From: Heterobilharzia americana
Lineage: Eukaryota > Platyhelminthes > Trematoda > Strigeidida > Schistosomatidae
Direction: 5' to 3'
DNA length: 64,000 nucleotides
NCBI GenBank assembly: GCA_944470555.2
Contig: OX104129.1
Coordinates: 43,681,998 to 43,745,997 of the forward strand
Shown: positions 33,251-44,443 of the stretch, piece by piece
Numbering within the stretch: the first letter of the stretch is position 1
Layout: each line of letters opens with the position of its first letter
The notes under the pieces: model-generated
What the model was told of the DNA's origin: nothing
What the model saw: only the letters and a program-made list of their open reading frames with translations
Databases searched by the model: none
Program-made: the position numbers and the translations under genes

Positions 33251-34120
33251 TATTAGTCTTAAGAGTATTATTCTTATCGATTAACAGGTTGATTCTATGT
33301 TAGCGTGCCGACAATTTGTGTGCTTCGGAAGACAAACACTCTGCACACACTTGCATTTCATTTCATGCGTTCCATGCATCTCCATTCTACTTCATTGGAC
33401 GACGACTGACGACTGTCAACGTTGAAGAGCAAAACAGTTACTTTCCAATTAGTGAATCGACGACAACACAGTTGTCTACTAAAGTCGTGTTGACAACAGC
33501 ATTCTAGGTGATATCTCTTCGTGATGGAAGGTACACCGGCATCAATCAAGTAATCAGTTAACCGATGTGTCCATCATCAAGCAGTAGACTGGGTGACACG
33601 GAACTGTGAGCTACTGCATGTGTGAGGATGACTGAGTTGTCCACTTGATGTCTGATGTGTACAGTGTCTGTTATTTTAGAGGAGGTGTAGTTCCCATCAA
33701 CCGTCAGTTCAATTCAACACAGTGGGCATTTGTAGCCGATGTGTTTGATCTGGCAGTCGTTGCATGTAGTTCACTGCACCAAACTACTCCACTCGAAGTA
33801 TCACAGTCATTGACAATCCGCATTTCACACAATGTGATTTCATCGCACCACAGAATTGTAGAGTACCGCTGGATAGAATCTTGCTGTGATTCACCTTTTC
33901 CTTTCACATTCAGTCACCACCACACATCACAACTATGAGTATGTCAAACCACGACCAACACTCTCTGATAGTCTCACCAACTATCGCGAATGTTGGCCCT
34001 TGAGACCTGGGACACGACACCGATTATTGACTGTTTCGCACCACACTCTCACCGAATGACACATCCAATCAATTTTGTCTCCCACTGACACTCTCGTTGC
34101 CTCCCCTCTTCCCTCCTAAG

Positions 34121-34376
34121 CTCGTGAACAGCATGAAGTCAGCCAAGGTCAGTGGACTCATCACGGTCACCTGCACAGTTGTTGGCTTCTCACGTGGATC
34201 AGTCATTGGAAATGCAACACTGACCATTGAGCACGACATTTCCAGTGAGAGTTTCGCAACGACCGCTGCGATAGGAAGCACTGTTCGCAACGCTATCGTG
34301 CAATATACAACAGAATTAGTTGCCAATGGATCTGATAACGTGTACTTTGGCACATCGAATGAAATAACGATAGAAG
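34121..34376 (+). CDS. SEA module 1, second-half exon
   Basis: The 256-nt exon (acceptor cctcctaag, donor gaag|gtgagt) is phase 0 to 1. It encodes L-V-N-S-M-K-S-A-K-V, then T-V-T-C-T-V-V-G-F-S-R-G-S-V-I-G-N-A-T-L. A helix with T-V-R-N-A-I and a last strand V-Y-F-G-T-S-N-E-I-T-I follow. The strand-turn-strand with F-x-R-G-S-V (Gly codon at 34,196) is the SEA hallmark; G-S-V is where many SEA domains self-cleave, so cleavage is possible here. The duplicate at 50,844 differs at few residues (N to T in V-R-N-A, T to I in Y-T-T-E). Confidence 0.65.
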
Positions 34377-34813
34377 GTGAGTGGAATGACTGTGTTAATT
34401 TTTGTGCAATGTGTGTGTGATGGAGAAGTGTTGATTTTGACGAAGTAGGAGAGTGTGTTTGGTGTTCAGTTGGTCGTTTAATTTTGTGGCTAGTAGCTGT
34501 TACAACGGAATGCACATTATGTTTGGTTTTCCAATGCACTGGTTTTATTCATAGTGTATATTCTGACGTTGTTGTCGAGAATCGGCTGGATGAGTTCCAC
34601 TTTGCTATGGTGTTTGTATTCGTCTCGTGGGTTTATCTGACATGAGGAAGGGTGTGTAGGATATAGGATTGATAGAATTTCTTGTGGCATATTGAGTATT
34701 GTCAAGCAAGCGCTAGTAGAATAAGTTGATCAGATGATAGTGCGCACAACTCACTACCCATTGGTTTCCTGACATTCGAATATTTACATGGATCACTGTT
34801 AACTATTTTTCAG

Positions 34814-34882
34814 CTATTAGTGAAAGCACAATGACGGAAATGTCTACGGAGATTCAGACTACGGAAACACACAGGATGCCAA
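34814..34882 (+). CDS. Ser/Thr-rich linker exon, 69 nt
   Basis: A strong acceptor (actatttttcag) and donor (a|gtaagt) flank a phase 1-1 exon encoding I-S-E-S-T-M-T-E-M-S-T-E then I-Q-T-T-E-T-H-R-M-P. It continues the Thr/Glu theme without the hexamer repeats. It follows the phase-1 end of the SEA exon at 34,376, so the reading frame joins. No equivalent is visible after the duplicate SEA exon at 51,099. Confidence 0.55.
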
Positions 34883-36180
34883 GTAAGTGGTTGATTCAGT
34901 GGGCACTTTGATTGTCTGATAAAACTGGTCAACGCACATTGACTGGTAAGACGGTGTCTGCAGTATGCACTTGTACACTCGTTGCAGCTGTAATCACTGC
35001 ACTTTCGAGAAGATACGAGTGCATATGTGTTCTCCCATAGTGTGCAAATGATGATTGTAGTATCTCAGTCTGAAGCTTTCACAGACACACGAACTAGTTG
35101 TCTGTTGGTGTGTACACCATTTGAAGTTACTCAACGAACCAGATCAAACTAGCCAAGTGCTAATCATTGCAGGCACTGTATGATTCGATGACCGCTCGAG
35201 CTCAAAGTAGAAATCACGAGAAACAGAATTGGTGAAATCCTATGACGGAGGAATGGCGAAACTCCATCATCCATCCTGCATATGACATGGTGGGAAGTAG
35301 GAAATTGCAATGGCGTTGAGAGTGGAAACGGTGAGGAAGGACAAACAGGTATTTTGCATTAGAGTGGAAGGATGTGCTGGGTGAACCAGTGCAGTTCTTA
35401 CAACAGTGACAGGATCATGCAGCCAATACATACGAAAAGCGATCCGATTTAATTTCCATACAGTTTAGTGGAATTTTTGAGGGAGTTGTGGAGACTTGGA
35501 AATATTTCAAGTTGTTATTCATCGTGAACTAACATCAGTTGGAGGAACAAAGGAAACCTGGGAGCACTGGACAGCTGTTTCCTCCAAGTGATGTTAGTTT
35601 ACGATGAATAACAACTTGAAATACACTTTAGTGGAAATAATGCCTAGTCTGAGGCTATTGTGATACGAAAAGAAGGATGATGACAAATAATGGTATGCAT
35701 GAACACGATGACAAGATATAAGTGAGAAGCCATCCCTAAGGATTCCATGCGTCGAGAACCGATGAGTGATTGCATGTATGAGTGCATATGTGATGACACG
35801 AATGCAACGATGAATGGTAGAATCATGCCGAATGCGCATGACTGTATTGAAAGATGTCACAGTTAAAGATGATGAATCACGATATGAATAAAACGAACAG
35901 TGAGGACAAATCATTCCAGTTAAATTCGGGAAAAAATTCACACGAAACGTGTGTTCGACATATTCACAGAGATCGACAAGGAATATCCGAATAAATAAAA
36001 TAACACACAGTTATACCAAGGGAAGACGAGAAAAGGGAGACGATAAATAGAGAAGATGCGAAGCGGAAATTCTCGTAAGAAGAAGACTCCTATAAAAGGA
36101 AAACTAGACAGAAGACCAAAGATGTTGCTATAAGGCAGCGAAACAGCAACAGGAAAGAAATACTAAGAGAGGAATAATGT
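34883..36180. other. Intron with a 44-bp inverted repeat; no gene recognised
   Basis: No coding motif is seen. The one structural feature is the inverted repeat at 35,503-35,623, listed separately. A minus-strand open stretch at 35,594-35,941 has no recognisable family. Confidence 0.4.
35503..35623. repeat. 44-bp inverted repeat with 33-bp spacer
   Basis: The left arm 35,503-35,546 and right arm 35,580-35,623 are reverse complements with 2 mismatches in 44. The transcript could form a long hairpin. It may be a foldback element or a small inverted duplication. Confidence 0.85.
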
Positions 36181-36454
36181 TTGTGTGTGTGTGTGTGTGT
36201 AGATGTCTACGTTTCCCAGCGTATGTGCCACTTGTCTTCGATTAGTTATAGGTGTTTGTCATGTATTTTGAGGGAGTAGTGTTCTGTTTGACTGCCTGAT
36301 CCATGCAAATGAGGGAGGAAGGCGGATATTTGAATCCTGTGAAGCAACTGGAATTTCAGTGATGTAGATGAATGTGTTAAGTAATGAGCACAGATGATTT
36401 GCAGACAGATTGATTGACTGACTGAATAATTCACACACTGAGTTTGTAGGTTTA

Positions 36455-37125
36455 AATACCACCCTAATTCCAGCCCTGTTGAGGATCCCATGTAACGTGT
36501 CTGACGTACCTTCCTTATGGGTTAACACAATGGAGGCCGTAAACTCCTTTCTACTTGTGTTGTCGTTATTATTCGTATTCATGTTACTGTTATCTTTCCG
36601 TTTCTTGTGTGAATCGGACTGCATCCACTACTAAGTTTATATGTATGAAGACACTATCGACATATTCCGATTTCAACAGACCAAATGTGTCATCTACATA
36701 TCACCACCATACCTGAGGTACAGGACTATAAGTTTGTGAAGAGATGGCTTCCCAACTATCCATAAATTCACTTACTACGATTAGCGGTATTGGCGAGTCC
36801 ATCGCTACTCCTTCTGTTTGTCTACATATTTCTTCCTGAAACTTGAAGACTGTGGAAGTCAAGCCCAACTGTACGCCCGAATATGATCTCATCAACCGAC
36901 ATATTTGTTCCGTGAGTAATTTCTGAGTCAGTATTTAGTTGATTTCTGATTTCTGTTTGTTTTTCGTTTGACATTACTGTACTACCTAGAAGTGTCTGAT
37001 AAATGGACAGGCATTGAAACAGTTCTTGCTTAGTGTAGGTATCTTCGAGACCAGATAATAATGGTGAACATGATGTTTGAATAAAACTGAATTCCTAGAC
37101 AAACAATGAAAGTTGTGCTGTTATT
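36455..37125 (-). mobile_element. Penelope-like element remnant, reverse-transcriptase core
   Basis: On the minus strand, in order, are H-H-V-H-H-Y-Y-L-V-S-K (about 37,080), then F-K-F-Q-E-E-I-C-R-Q-T-E-G-V-A-M-D-S-P (about 36,800), the catalytic-type Y-V-D-D-T-F (about 36,690), and H-K-E-G-T-S-D-T-L-H-G-I-L-N-R-A-G-I-R with V-V-F-K-P-T-N (about 36,500). This is the order of a Penelope reverse transcriptase. Stops and frame changes make it inactive. It splits a diverged copy of the intron unit (36,230-36,440). Confidence 0.7.
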
Positions 37126-37584
37126 TTTTTGGTCAACATATTTATGATTCAGCTAAGATAGCGGAAAGTAGAAATTTAGATAAATGTGAAATGACAGACA
37201 CAAATGAGATCAGTAATCTAGAAAAAATACCGTCCTTTGAATCACATGCACTAAAACACGAATAAAAGCAAAACATATGAGGTGAGATAAGTATAAAACT
37301 CAAACGTCAAAAGTAGTATGAACACAATGATATTAGTATGAGGGAAAATTAGAGATCGGAACGAGATCAAGTAAATAACAATGTGTCACTGTGTGTTAAA
37401 AATCAAATAAACAAATATGTGTTGAATCAAATTATAACAGAATGCACAAGATTAACGACTATAACATACGATGAAAAGCATATCAATTAACTGCGTGCAT
37501 GACAGCAAGTCCAACCTAAAAAAAGATAACTCACAGATAAACTGACAGTTGATCTAATCTTCGTGTTGTACTTTATCTGCACAG

Positions 37585-37683
37585 TAGACACTGAGGTGAC
37601 AAGCGAAGTGACGACAGTGGAGACTGAGACTGAGAGTGCAGAGACGGTGACGGAGATCAAAAGAGAGACAGAGATCACGACAG
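37585..37683 (+). CDS. Diverged Thr/Glu repeat exon, 99 nt
   Basis: The acceptor is tatctgcacag and the donor cacgacag|gtgagt. The exon is phase 1-1 and encodes V-D-T-E-V-T-S-E-V-T-T-V, T-E pairs, S-A-E-T-V-T-E-I-K-R-E and I-T-T-G. It starts like copy 1 but has no T-Q run and lacks the H-T-H-T-L-S-E end. The 279-bp block is missing: after gtgagtttcgtattgcctgc the intron goes straight into a long AT tract. Confidence 0.55.
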
Positions 37684-37704
37684 GTGAGTTTCGTATTGCC
37701 TGCT

Positions 37705-37706
<2 letters not shown>

Positions 37707-37778
<72 letters not shown>
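37707..37778. repeat. (AT)36 microsatellite
   Basis: This is 72 bp of perfect AT repeat beginning 23 bp after an exon donor site. CR1-like retrotransposon sequence begins just after it. Confidence 0.95.
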
Positions 37779-37780
<2 letters not shown>

Positions 37781-37799
37781 AACATTTATGTCACACCTG

Positions 37800-39544
37800 A
37801 CTGCAGTTTCTCAGATTTGTCAACTTTGCTGATGATTTCATTGAATTAGCTGTTACGATTCTGAGTAACTCCTTGTCTATTTTCTGTGGAGATTTTAACT
37901 CATGTGACCACGGTTTTCTAATATCATTGAGTCATAAAATTATGGTCAACTGTCCCACTCGTCTTCACAACACCCCAGACTTGGTATTTAAAAATGAACC
38001 TGGCATATATGAAGCCCTTAAACGGGCTCTGCTGCTAAATTCTGACCACTGTATTGTACGTGTTTTGCACAAAGTGTACAGCAAATTACACAAGAAAGCT
38101 TCCGGACACCTTTCCAGGAACGTTCAATGCAGATGGCATTCACAAGAGAATATATTACGTTTGAGAAGCATCCTTAAAGAACCAGACTGGAATATGTTTT
38201 CTGATGAAGTTTTAGACAGCAATATTGACAATATCACAAGTTATCTTAGATTCTGTCCCTATGTTTGCTGCCCTGCTGAAACAGTCTACATGAGATTCAA
38301 CAGACTTTCCTCTCCTCATCTCAAGAGGCTCCGGAAAGAAAAGGAAAGTTTGTATAGAGCAAAAGATCACCCTGGCGTTAAGAGATTTAACTGCCTAAAT
38401 AAGTCTGAAATACAACGTCTGAATACTACTAACAGCCAGAGGTTCCTATCGTGTAAGAACTCATTCAATATATAAAAATAATTATTTAAAGAGCTTACTG
38501 GTAGAAAACAGATAGCAAAAGAAGTTTGTATGTTTGCACGTTAAACAAGTCATTTATATGTGGGCAAGCTGATTTCATCTTTCCAAATTTCCAAAGTCGA
38601 ATAGACAGCTGCTTTCCAGGCTTTAATACACATGATGTATATGAATGTCTAAAATCCTTGAATCCATCAAAAGCTTAGGTCCTCATAGAGTTTCTACCAT
38701 TATAATTAGAAAGTGTGCAGATATTTTATGTCATCCCCTCACACATAGATCCAATGCATTGTTTTCTAAAAACATAATACCCACTGCTTGGAAGGAGATC
38801 GAAATAGTACCTATACCTGAGTCATCTTCGCGATCAGATTTGACTTCTCGACCCATTGCCATCACTTCCCACCTTCTGAAGACAATGCAGAAATTACTCC
38901 TCCATGTGATTCAGCCGTCATTGAGTGTTTTCTGAGATCAAGAACAGTTTGCTTACGATCATTAGGAGAAGTACGTTGTTTACCTCCACTGTCTTGCATC
39001 ACAGTATCGTTTCTAGTCTCGACAAAATTGTTTTAGCCTCAGACGTAAAGAAGACTTTTGTGAGCTGCTTCATTTTTGTCATGAAGCCTGTTGCTGCATT
39101 GATGGTATTTGTGCAGAAAGTAAATCGAGTGTTAACTATCTTGGGTTGAGTTTTACTTCTGACCTATGTTGGTCGTCTCATGTCTCGTTGACTTGTAGAA
39201 AAATCTTTCGTTTAACTTCATACGTAGGGAAACTGAGGCTCTCTGATATAACTCGACCTCTTCTTTTACAATTTGTTAACTCCTGCATTTTACCTGTTCT
39301 TCTATATAGTTCCCCACTGATCTTTCCCGGTCTTCTAAAAAAGCACTATGTTATGTTGTGTAGGGCTTTAAAAGCCGTCAGCAGGGTGAGTGGTGTGCCT
39401 CTAGCCCAACTGATTACCATTGTAGATGATAGGCACTTAGATTCTGGCGAGCAACTGACTACACAAGTTTTAATTGACACTGAGCATCCACTTTATTCAC
39501 AGCTCTCTCCATGTATCTCCTCAGGGAGAACAAGAAGAAGCTAA
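37800..39544 (+). mobile_element. CR1-like non-LTR retrotransposon remnant
   Basis: The open stretch 37,873-38,475 is the end of an APE-type endonuclease and the following linker: F-C-G-D-F-N-S (G-D-F-N motif), then T-P-D-L-V-F-K-N and L-N-S-D-H-C-I-V (S-D-H motif). After frame breaks, the reverse transcriptase starts at 38,645 with S-R-P-I-A-I-T-S-H, and its C-terminal part is 39,146-39,544. The central palm with the catalytic D-D is deleted. It is in the same direction as the host gene and lies between the 99-nt and 159-nt exons. Confidence 0.7.
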
Positions 39545-40075
39545 CATAAGACTGTACGCTCGTACAGCTAAGTATACGAATTCGACTGTACCTCACCTAG
39601 GACCAAATATGTGAGGAAAAAAGTGTTAGAAGAGAAATCCCACATCAATTTTGTAACAACAGAAAATCTCATTTCCACAACTTAAATAACAATGTGAAAT
39701 TTCCTCCTTTACTATGATATTTACATTACAGAAATTTTTGTAATAACACAACTCGAAATATTGTGAAGGAGTATGTATATGAATATCTTGTGTTGTTGTT
39801 GCAATGTATCATACTGAGAATTACAAATTAAATGACGAACAGTTTGGATGAAGTGAAATATTGATATTAATATAATTATTATTATAAGTAGCAGCAATTT
39901 CATTATCCAGAAGAACTATTGCGTATTAATTTCCGTGATCGATGCAAGCGAAAGAGTAATGTGGATGTATGAAATGTGTGCAGCAGCACGAAATCCATTA
40001 CTGTAGGTGAAGGGGCAATATACTGTGAGAAAGAGATTGGGTGACAGACAGGGACTGAGTGAGACAGTGTGTGTG
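38790..40075 (+). repeat. 1.28-kb segment duplicated from/to 17,489-18,775
   Basis: The segment includes the 3' half of the CR1-like remnant plus AT-rich and satellite sequence (ctgtaggtgaaggggcaata). The copies are nearly identical, and the shared flank beyond the element shows segmental copying. Confidence 0.8.
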
Positions 40076-40430
40076 TGTGTGTGTGTGTGTGAGTGACTGA
40101 GAGAGTAAATGAGTGTATCAGATAGTGATTGAGTGAAATAAAGAGAGAGAGATGGATAGAGGGAGTAATTGAGTGAGTGAGTGAGTGAGTATGTGCGTGG
40201 GATTTTGAGTGATTGATTGGTTGAGTGAGTAAATGAAAGCGTGTGGACGACTTTGACTGAAAATTGTGACACTGAGTATGATGGTGAACGTGCGAGTGAG
40301 GGAGCCAGTGGTTGATGGAAGCACGGCCACATGAAGTAAAGCAAATGGAAGCAACGGTAGATTAGAAGATAATTTTAGGGTAAAAAAAATCATGATCTAA
40401 ACATTGTATTGAAGTTCGTTTGCACGAGAG

Positions 40431-40589
40431 AAATGACGCGAGTGGAGACTGAGAGTGTAGAGGCGAAGAAGAAAGAGAAGCAGGCAGAGACAGAGAAAAT
40501 ATGGAGGAGACACAGAAAACGCCAGAGATGCAGATGGATATTCAGACAGAGACATCGCAACGGAGACATAAAGACAGAGAGCACGACAG
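40431..40589 (+). CDS. Highly diverged repeat exon, 159 nt
   Basis: An acceptor gcacgagag at 40,430 gives a 159-nt phase 1-1 exon; the exact acceptor is uncertain. The product is basic rather than acidic: M-T-R-V-E-T-E-S-V-E-A-K-K-K-E-K, then R-R-H-R-K-R-Q-R and R-H-R-N-G-D-I-K, before returning to T-E-S-T-T-G. The exon is far from the other copies, yet the adjoining block 40590-40868 is nearly identical to theirs. A shift between the T-E frame and the Arg-rich frame of the hexamer repeat may explain the basic composition. Confidence 0.4.
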
Positions 40590-41129
40590 GTGAGTTTCCC
40601 ATTCCATGCAATCTGACACTACCCTTCACACTGTTCATGCAACAATATCATTCATGTCTGTCAGTTGGGCTTGTGTAGGTGTTGTTCCTTCTCCCAACGA
40701 CACCTACTCATGTATTCACCTGCCTGCCTATTAACTCATTCAATATTCACTTCATATTCATTCATGTTGCCGTTGTCTTTGTCTTCCCACTTGATGCTGG
40801 TGTTCGTGTTGGTTTCCATGATGATGCTGTGTTTTCGGTTGTGGTATGGGAGTTGGTTCACTCTTGCTTGTCTGTGTGTGTGTGTGTGTGAATTAGTGAG
40901 TGCTTGAGTGTGTGGGTGGATGAGTGATTGTGTGTGTATGTGATTGTGTTGGTGTAAGTGATGGTGGTGGAGATTGATGCATTGAGGTGTTGATGTGTTA
41001 GTTGTTCAAGTGTGTGTAGACATGATGCGTGAGGATGGCATGCCTTGCCATCTCTTGGGATGGGATGGTGTGTATTGTTGTGACTCGGTGTGAAATGTTG
41101 TTGTAGTGTGTTCTGTGTGTGTTGGTGTA

Positions 41130-43440
41130 TTAATAATATATTTTTTGTTCCTTGTGTTCCTTATAGAACATAGGGCTTCGGTAGCATGTCTCCAATGCGC
41201 TCTGTTCTCTGTAATCTTTTGAACCTGATTCCACGACAGCCCACGATCTCTGATTTCTTCCTCGCACGATCTCCTCCATGTCACCGGCCCGCTTGGACGC
41301 ACAACTCGTCGCTTCCCATCTGATTTCCACTCTACGTCCTGGCCATGGTGTCCCCGAATGGTCTTCTCAGTGTATGCCCAGTCCATCTCTACTTCCTTCT
41401 GCATATTTGTTCAGTGATAGCTTCTTGGTTGTTTCGTCACCAGCCAGGTTGAGTTCCTTGTTGCTTATTCTTTCTGGCCATCTGATCTTCAGTAACGAGC
41501 CGGCATAGGCAGTTATTGATGAAAGTCTGTAGTTTGCTGGAAATGCTTTTCGTAACGCGTCAAGTCTCTGAGCCATACAGAAGCACTGACTTGGAGTTGG
41601 TGTTGAAAATCCAGATCTTGTTCAAGCTTTATGCTGAGTGCAGAAGATCTACACACTGGTTTCATGCTAATGAACGCCTGTCTTGCTTTTCCGATCCTGG
41701 CTGGCTTTGACGTCCTCGTCTGTACCACCGCCGCTTGTAGTTGAAACAGTGCTGTCTAGGTAGGTGAAAGAGACTACTTCCTTTAGGTTTCTCCCGTTGA
41801 TGGTGGTGTTGGTTGGGTATCTTCATCACCTCTGTCTTCTCTACATTCACTTGAAGTCCTGTCTTCGCTGTCTCACCTCTTCTGTCAACTTGTTAGTTTT
41901 CGCCTGTAGATCTACAAGTTTGTATGACACTAAACATAAATCATTGGCGAAATCCAGATCTTCTAGGCTCTTTTCATCGGTCTAGCCAGCATATGCTCCT
42001 CTTCTCGCTCCTCAAAGTTTGTTGCATGATCCAGTCCACTACAGTCAGGAAGATCATGGGTGATAGCAGACAGCCTTGTCTTACTCCTGTCTTCACTTCA
42101 CCTCGAAGGCATCACTGAGCTTCCCATTGTGAATTACTTGGCATGTGGCATGCGTCTTCATATAGTTGTTGAATGAGGTTGATAAAGGTTTGTGGTACTC
42201 CGTAGTAATGAAGCGGTTTCCAAATTACCTCTCGGTCGACGCTGTCAAAGGCCTTCTCAAAGTCGATGAAGTTGAGGTAGAGATTCAGTTGACTGCCATT
42301 CAATACTCTGTCGTATGATGATGCGAGGCGTTGCAATTTGATCCGCACATGATTTGTACTTCCTGAATCCAGCCAGCCTGTTCCGGTCATAATTTTGAAT
42401 CCAGAGCATCCTTTAGCCTCTCCAGGATGATGTGGCTTAATATTTTGCTTGGGGTGGACAGGAGCGTGATTCCTCGCCAGTTCTTGCAAACACTTCCTCG
42501 GGAGTTTGACAAGGTAACCCTTCTTCCTATCAATAGGCAGGTACCTTCTCTGCCTTTCAGATCTTCTGCAATAGTGGTGTGGGGTGAGCACGTCCGCTAT
42601 TGTCTCTGCGTCTACTCTCAGTACTTCTGGCGGGATTCCATCTGATCCTGCTGCTCTCCCGCATTTCAGTAGCTTTGTGGCGTTCAGGACTTCCACTTTC
42701 GTTGGAGGATTTGTGTTCACTTGTAGTTATGTGGCTGAACTGCTGGTGGTATTTCTAGATGAAGTGCAGGTGTTGATGGTGGTCGATTCAAGAGCTTTTT
42801 GGAGTGGTCAGCCCATCGTCTTCTTTGTTTCTCCTCTTTAACAGTAAACAAGTTTCCCTCACTATCTTTCATTGGTTTCATCTATGTTGATCTCTTCCCA
42901 GATAGTAACTTGGTTGTTTGATACAATGTTGCCAGGTCTCTGTCTCTCTTACCTGCAGCCTGTTCTGCTTCACTTGCAAATGTGTCGTGGAAGTGTCTTT
43001 TGTCTTTCCGCAGACTGCTCTTCACTTTGTCCAGTGTAGTGTTTTATACATTGTACTGAGTTCTTCTCGTCGTTCGTCCTTGCACTGGTTCATCTTCTGC
43101 TTCACCATCATCATATTTTTCTCCGTCCTCTATCAGCTCCCATATGTCCGTCGAGGTCCATTCCTTATCTTCTTCCTTCCTAATACGGTTACGCAGGTTT
43201 CTTTCCACATCGCTTTCAAAGAGTTCCAGTGTTCATCCACACAGGTTTCGTCAGAGATGTTGCACAAAATCTCCCATTTTGTCTCGACGGCTGAAGTGAA
43301 GCTTATCTTTGTAGTCTCGTCTTTCAGTTCAGTTTCTGTTTTGTGTGTTCAACTTGAACTGCGGTCTGTCAGCAGTTTCCTTGAAGACTTTCAACTTGAT
43401 TCTGTTGAAAATGCCGAAAAATATGAATGTTAGAGATAAG
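41130..43440 (-). mobile_element. RTE-type non-LTR retrotransposon, 5'-truncated
   Basis: Minus-strand frames give, from 43,440 downwards, the linker after the endonuclease. The reverse transcriptase follows with A-A-G-S-D-G-I-P-P-E (about 42,640) and F-I-D-F-E-K-A-F-D-S-V-D-R (42,220-42,275, motif A). Motif C is L-D-F-A-N-D-L (41,940-41,960), where the active form has F-A-D-D. The C-terminal G-L-S-W-N-Q-V-Q and H-W-R-H-A-T-E-A-L-C lie near 41,170-41,230. The endonuclease is missing, frames are broken, and the catalytic D is changed to N. RTE placement rests on remembered family patterns (schistosome SR2-like). Confidence 0.7.
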
Positions 43441-43730
43441 AGAATGATTTCACTGAATATAGCATATAAGTCTTGTCTGTCATAGGTTCATTTTGTATCA
43501 GGTAACTACACATGTATTTCCTTCATAACTTATTAATTTACCTACTCTGTCATTGATTTGACCCGCACTACGTAATTACAATCTTATTTCCTTGATCCCC
43601 TGTTTATTTCCATACTCTGTCATAAGCTTATCCGGTAGCGAGATGCATTGAGGTGATCATCTGTCAGTTTTTCAAGACAGGAAACATGATTCATGATGCC
43701 GCTTAATATGTCACGCTATGGTATGGGATT

Positions 43731-43855
43731 GGATGCGATGCGATGCGATGCGATGCGATGCGATGCGATGCGATGGGATGGGATGGGATGGGATGGCATG
43801 GCATGGCATGGTATGGCACGGCATAAGATGGGATAGCATGGCGTGCTATGGTGTG
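43731..43855. repeat. GATGC/GATGG pentanucleotide satellite
   Basis: About 25 tandem 5-bp units change in order from cgatg to ggatg to gcatg and then degenerate forms. The phase is shared with the ggatg-rich stretches of other intron units. Confidence 0.9.
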
Positions 43856-44443
43856 TATTCTGAGGACTCGGTGGGAAATGTTGATGTGGTGTGTTGTACA
43901 TGTGTTTTGATGTCCTTGTCTTTTTGTCAATGTGTATGCTTCGGTGTGCTTTTCCGTTTGTGCTTGAGTGAGTATTGAATTTCGTGATTTTTTTGTGTGA
44001 ATTTATGCGTGAATGTGTGTTTGTCACCGTGTGTGATTTATATCTTCGATTATTTGTAGATATGCGTCATGTATTGTGAGGATGTGTTGTGTTTTAGTCT
44101 GCGTGATTGATGTAAACGAAGGATGAATGTGGATATTTGAATTGTGTGGAAAGGTGAGATTGATTAGTTTAGGTGAGAGCGCAATGAATAGTGAACTGGA
44201 GATTGGATCATTGACTGACTGACATAGTGAGTGATTGAGTAACTCAGTGACAGACGGACATACATAATCATATACAAAGTGTGTGTTAGAGAGACACAGA
44301 CAGAGAGAGAGAGAGAGAGTGAGGTGGAGAGACATGCTGACTGACAGACTGACTGACTGTTTGAGTAGCTGGCTGATTTATTGACTTTTTTAACTACTCA
44401 CTGACTGTTGATCGAATCTTCGTGTTGTACTTTATCTGTACAG

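Larger units (their letters stand above)
30616..34540 (+). repeat. SEA-module segmental duplication, copy 1
   Basis: Matches 47,968-51,262. The homologous parts are 30,616-31,350, 31,370-31,850 and 33,818-34,530. Copy 1 alone has 31,890-33,815, including the Penelope remnant. Copy 2 alone has 48,695-48,995 and 49,495-50,535. The two SEA modules of the gene therefore arose by copying this segment. Confidence 0.85.

Noticed and set aside
33316..33507. 63-codon plus-strand open stretch with Ser/Thr-rich end, followed by tag|gtgata
   Set aside because: There is no pyrimidine tract or convincing acceptor and no motif. It lies in sequence absent from the duplicate SEA copy.
33645..33938. 97-codon plus-strand open stretch and its minus-strand shadow
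   Set aside because: No family motif is seen, the acceptor phase is wrong for SEA modules, and only the second half is present in the duplicate segment.
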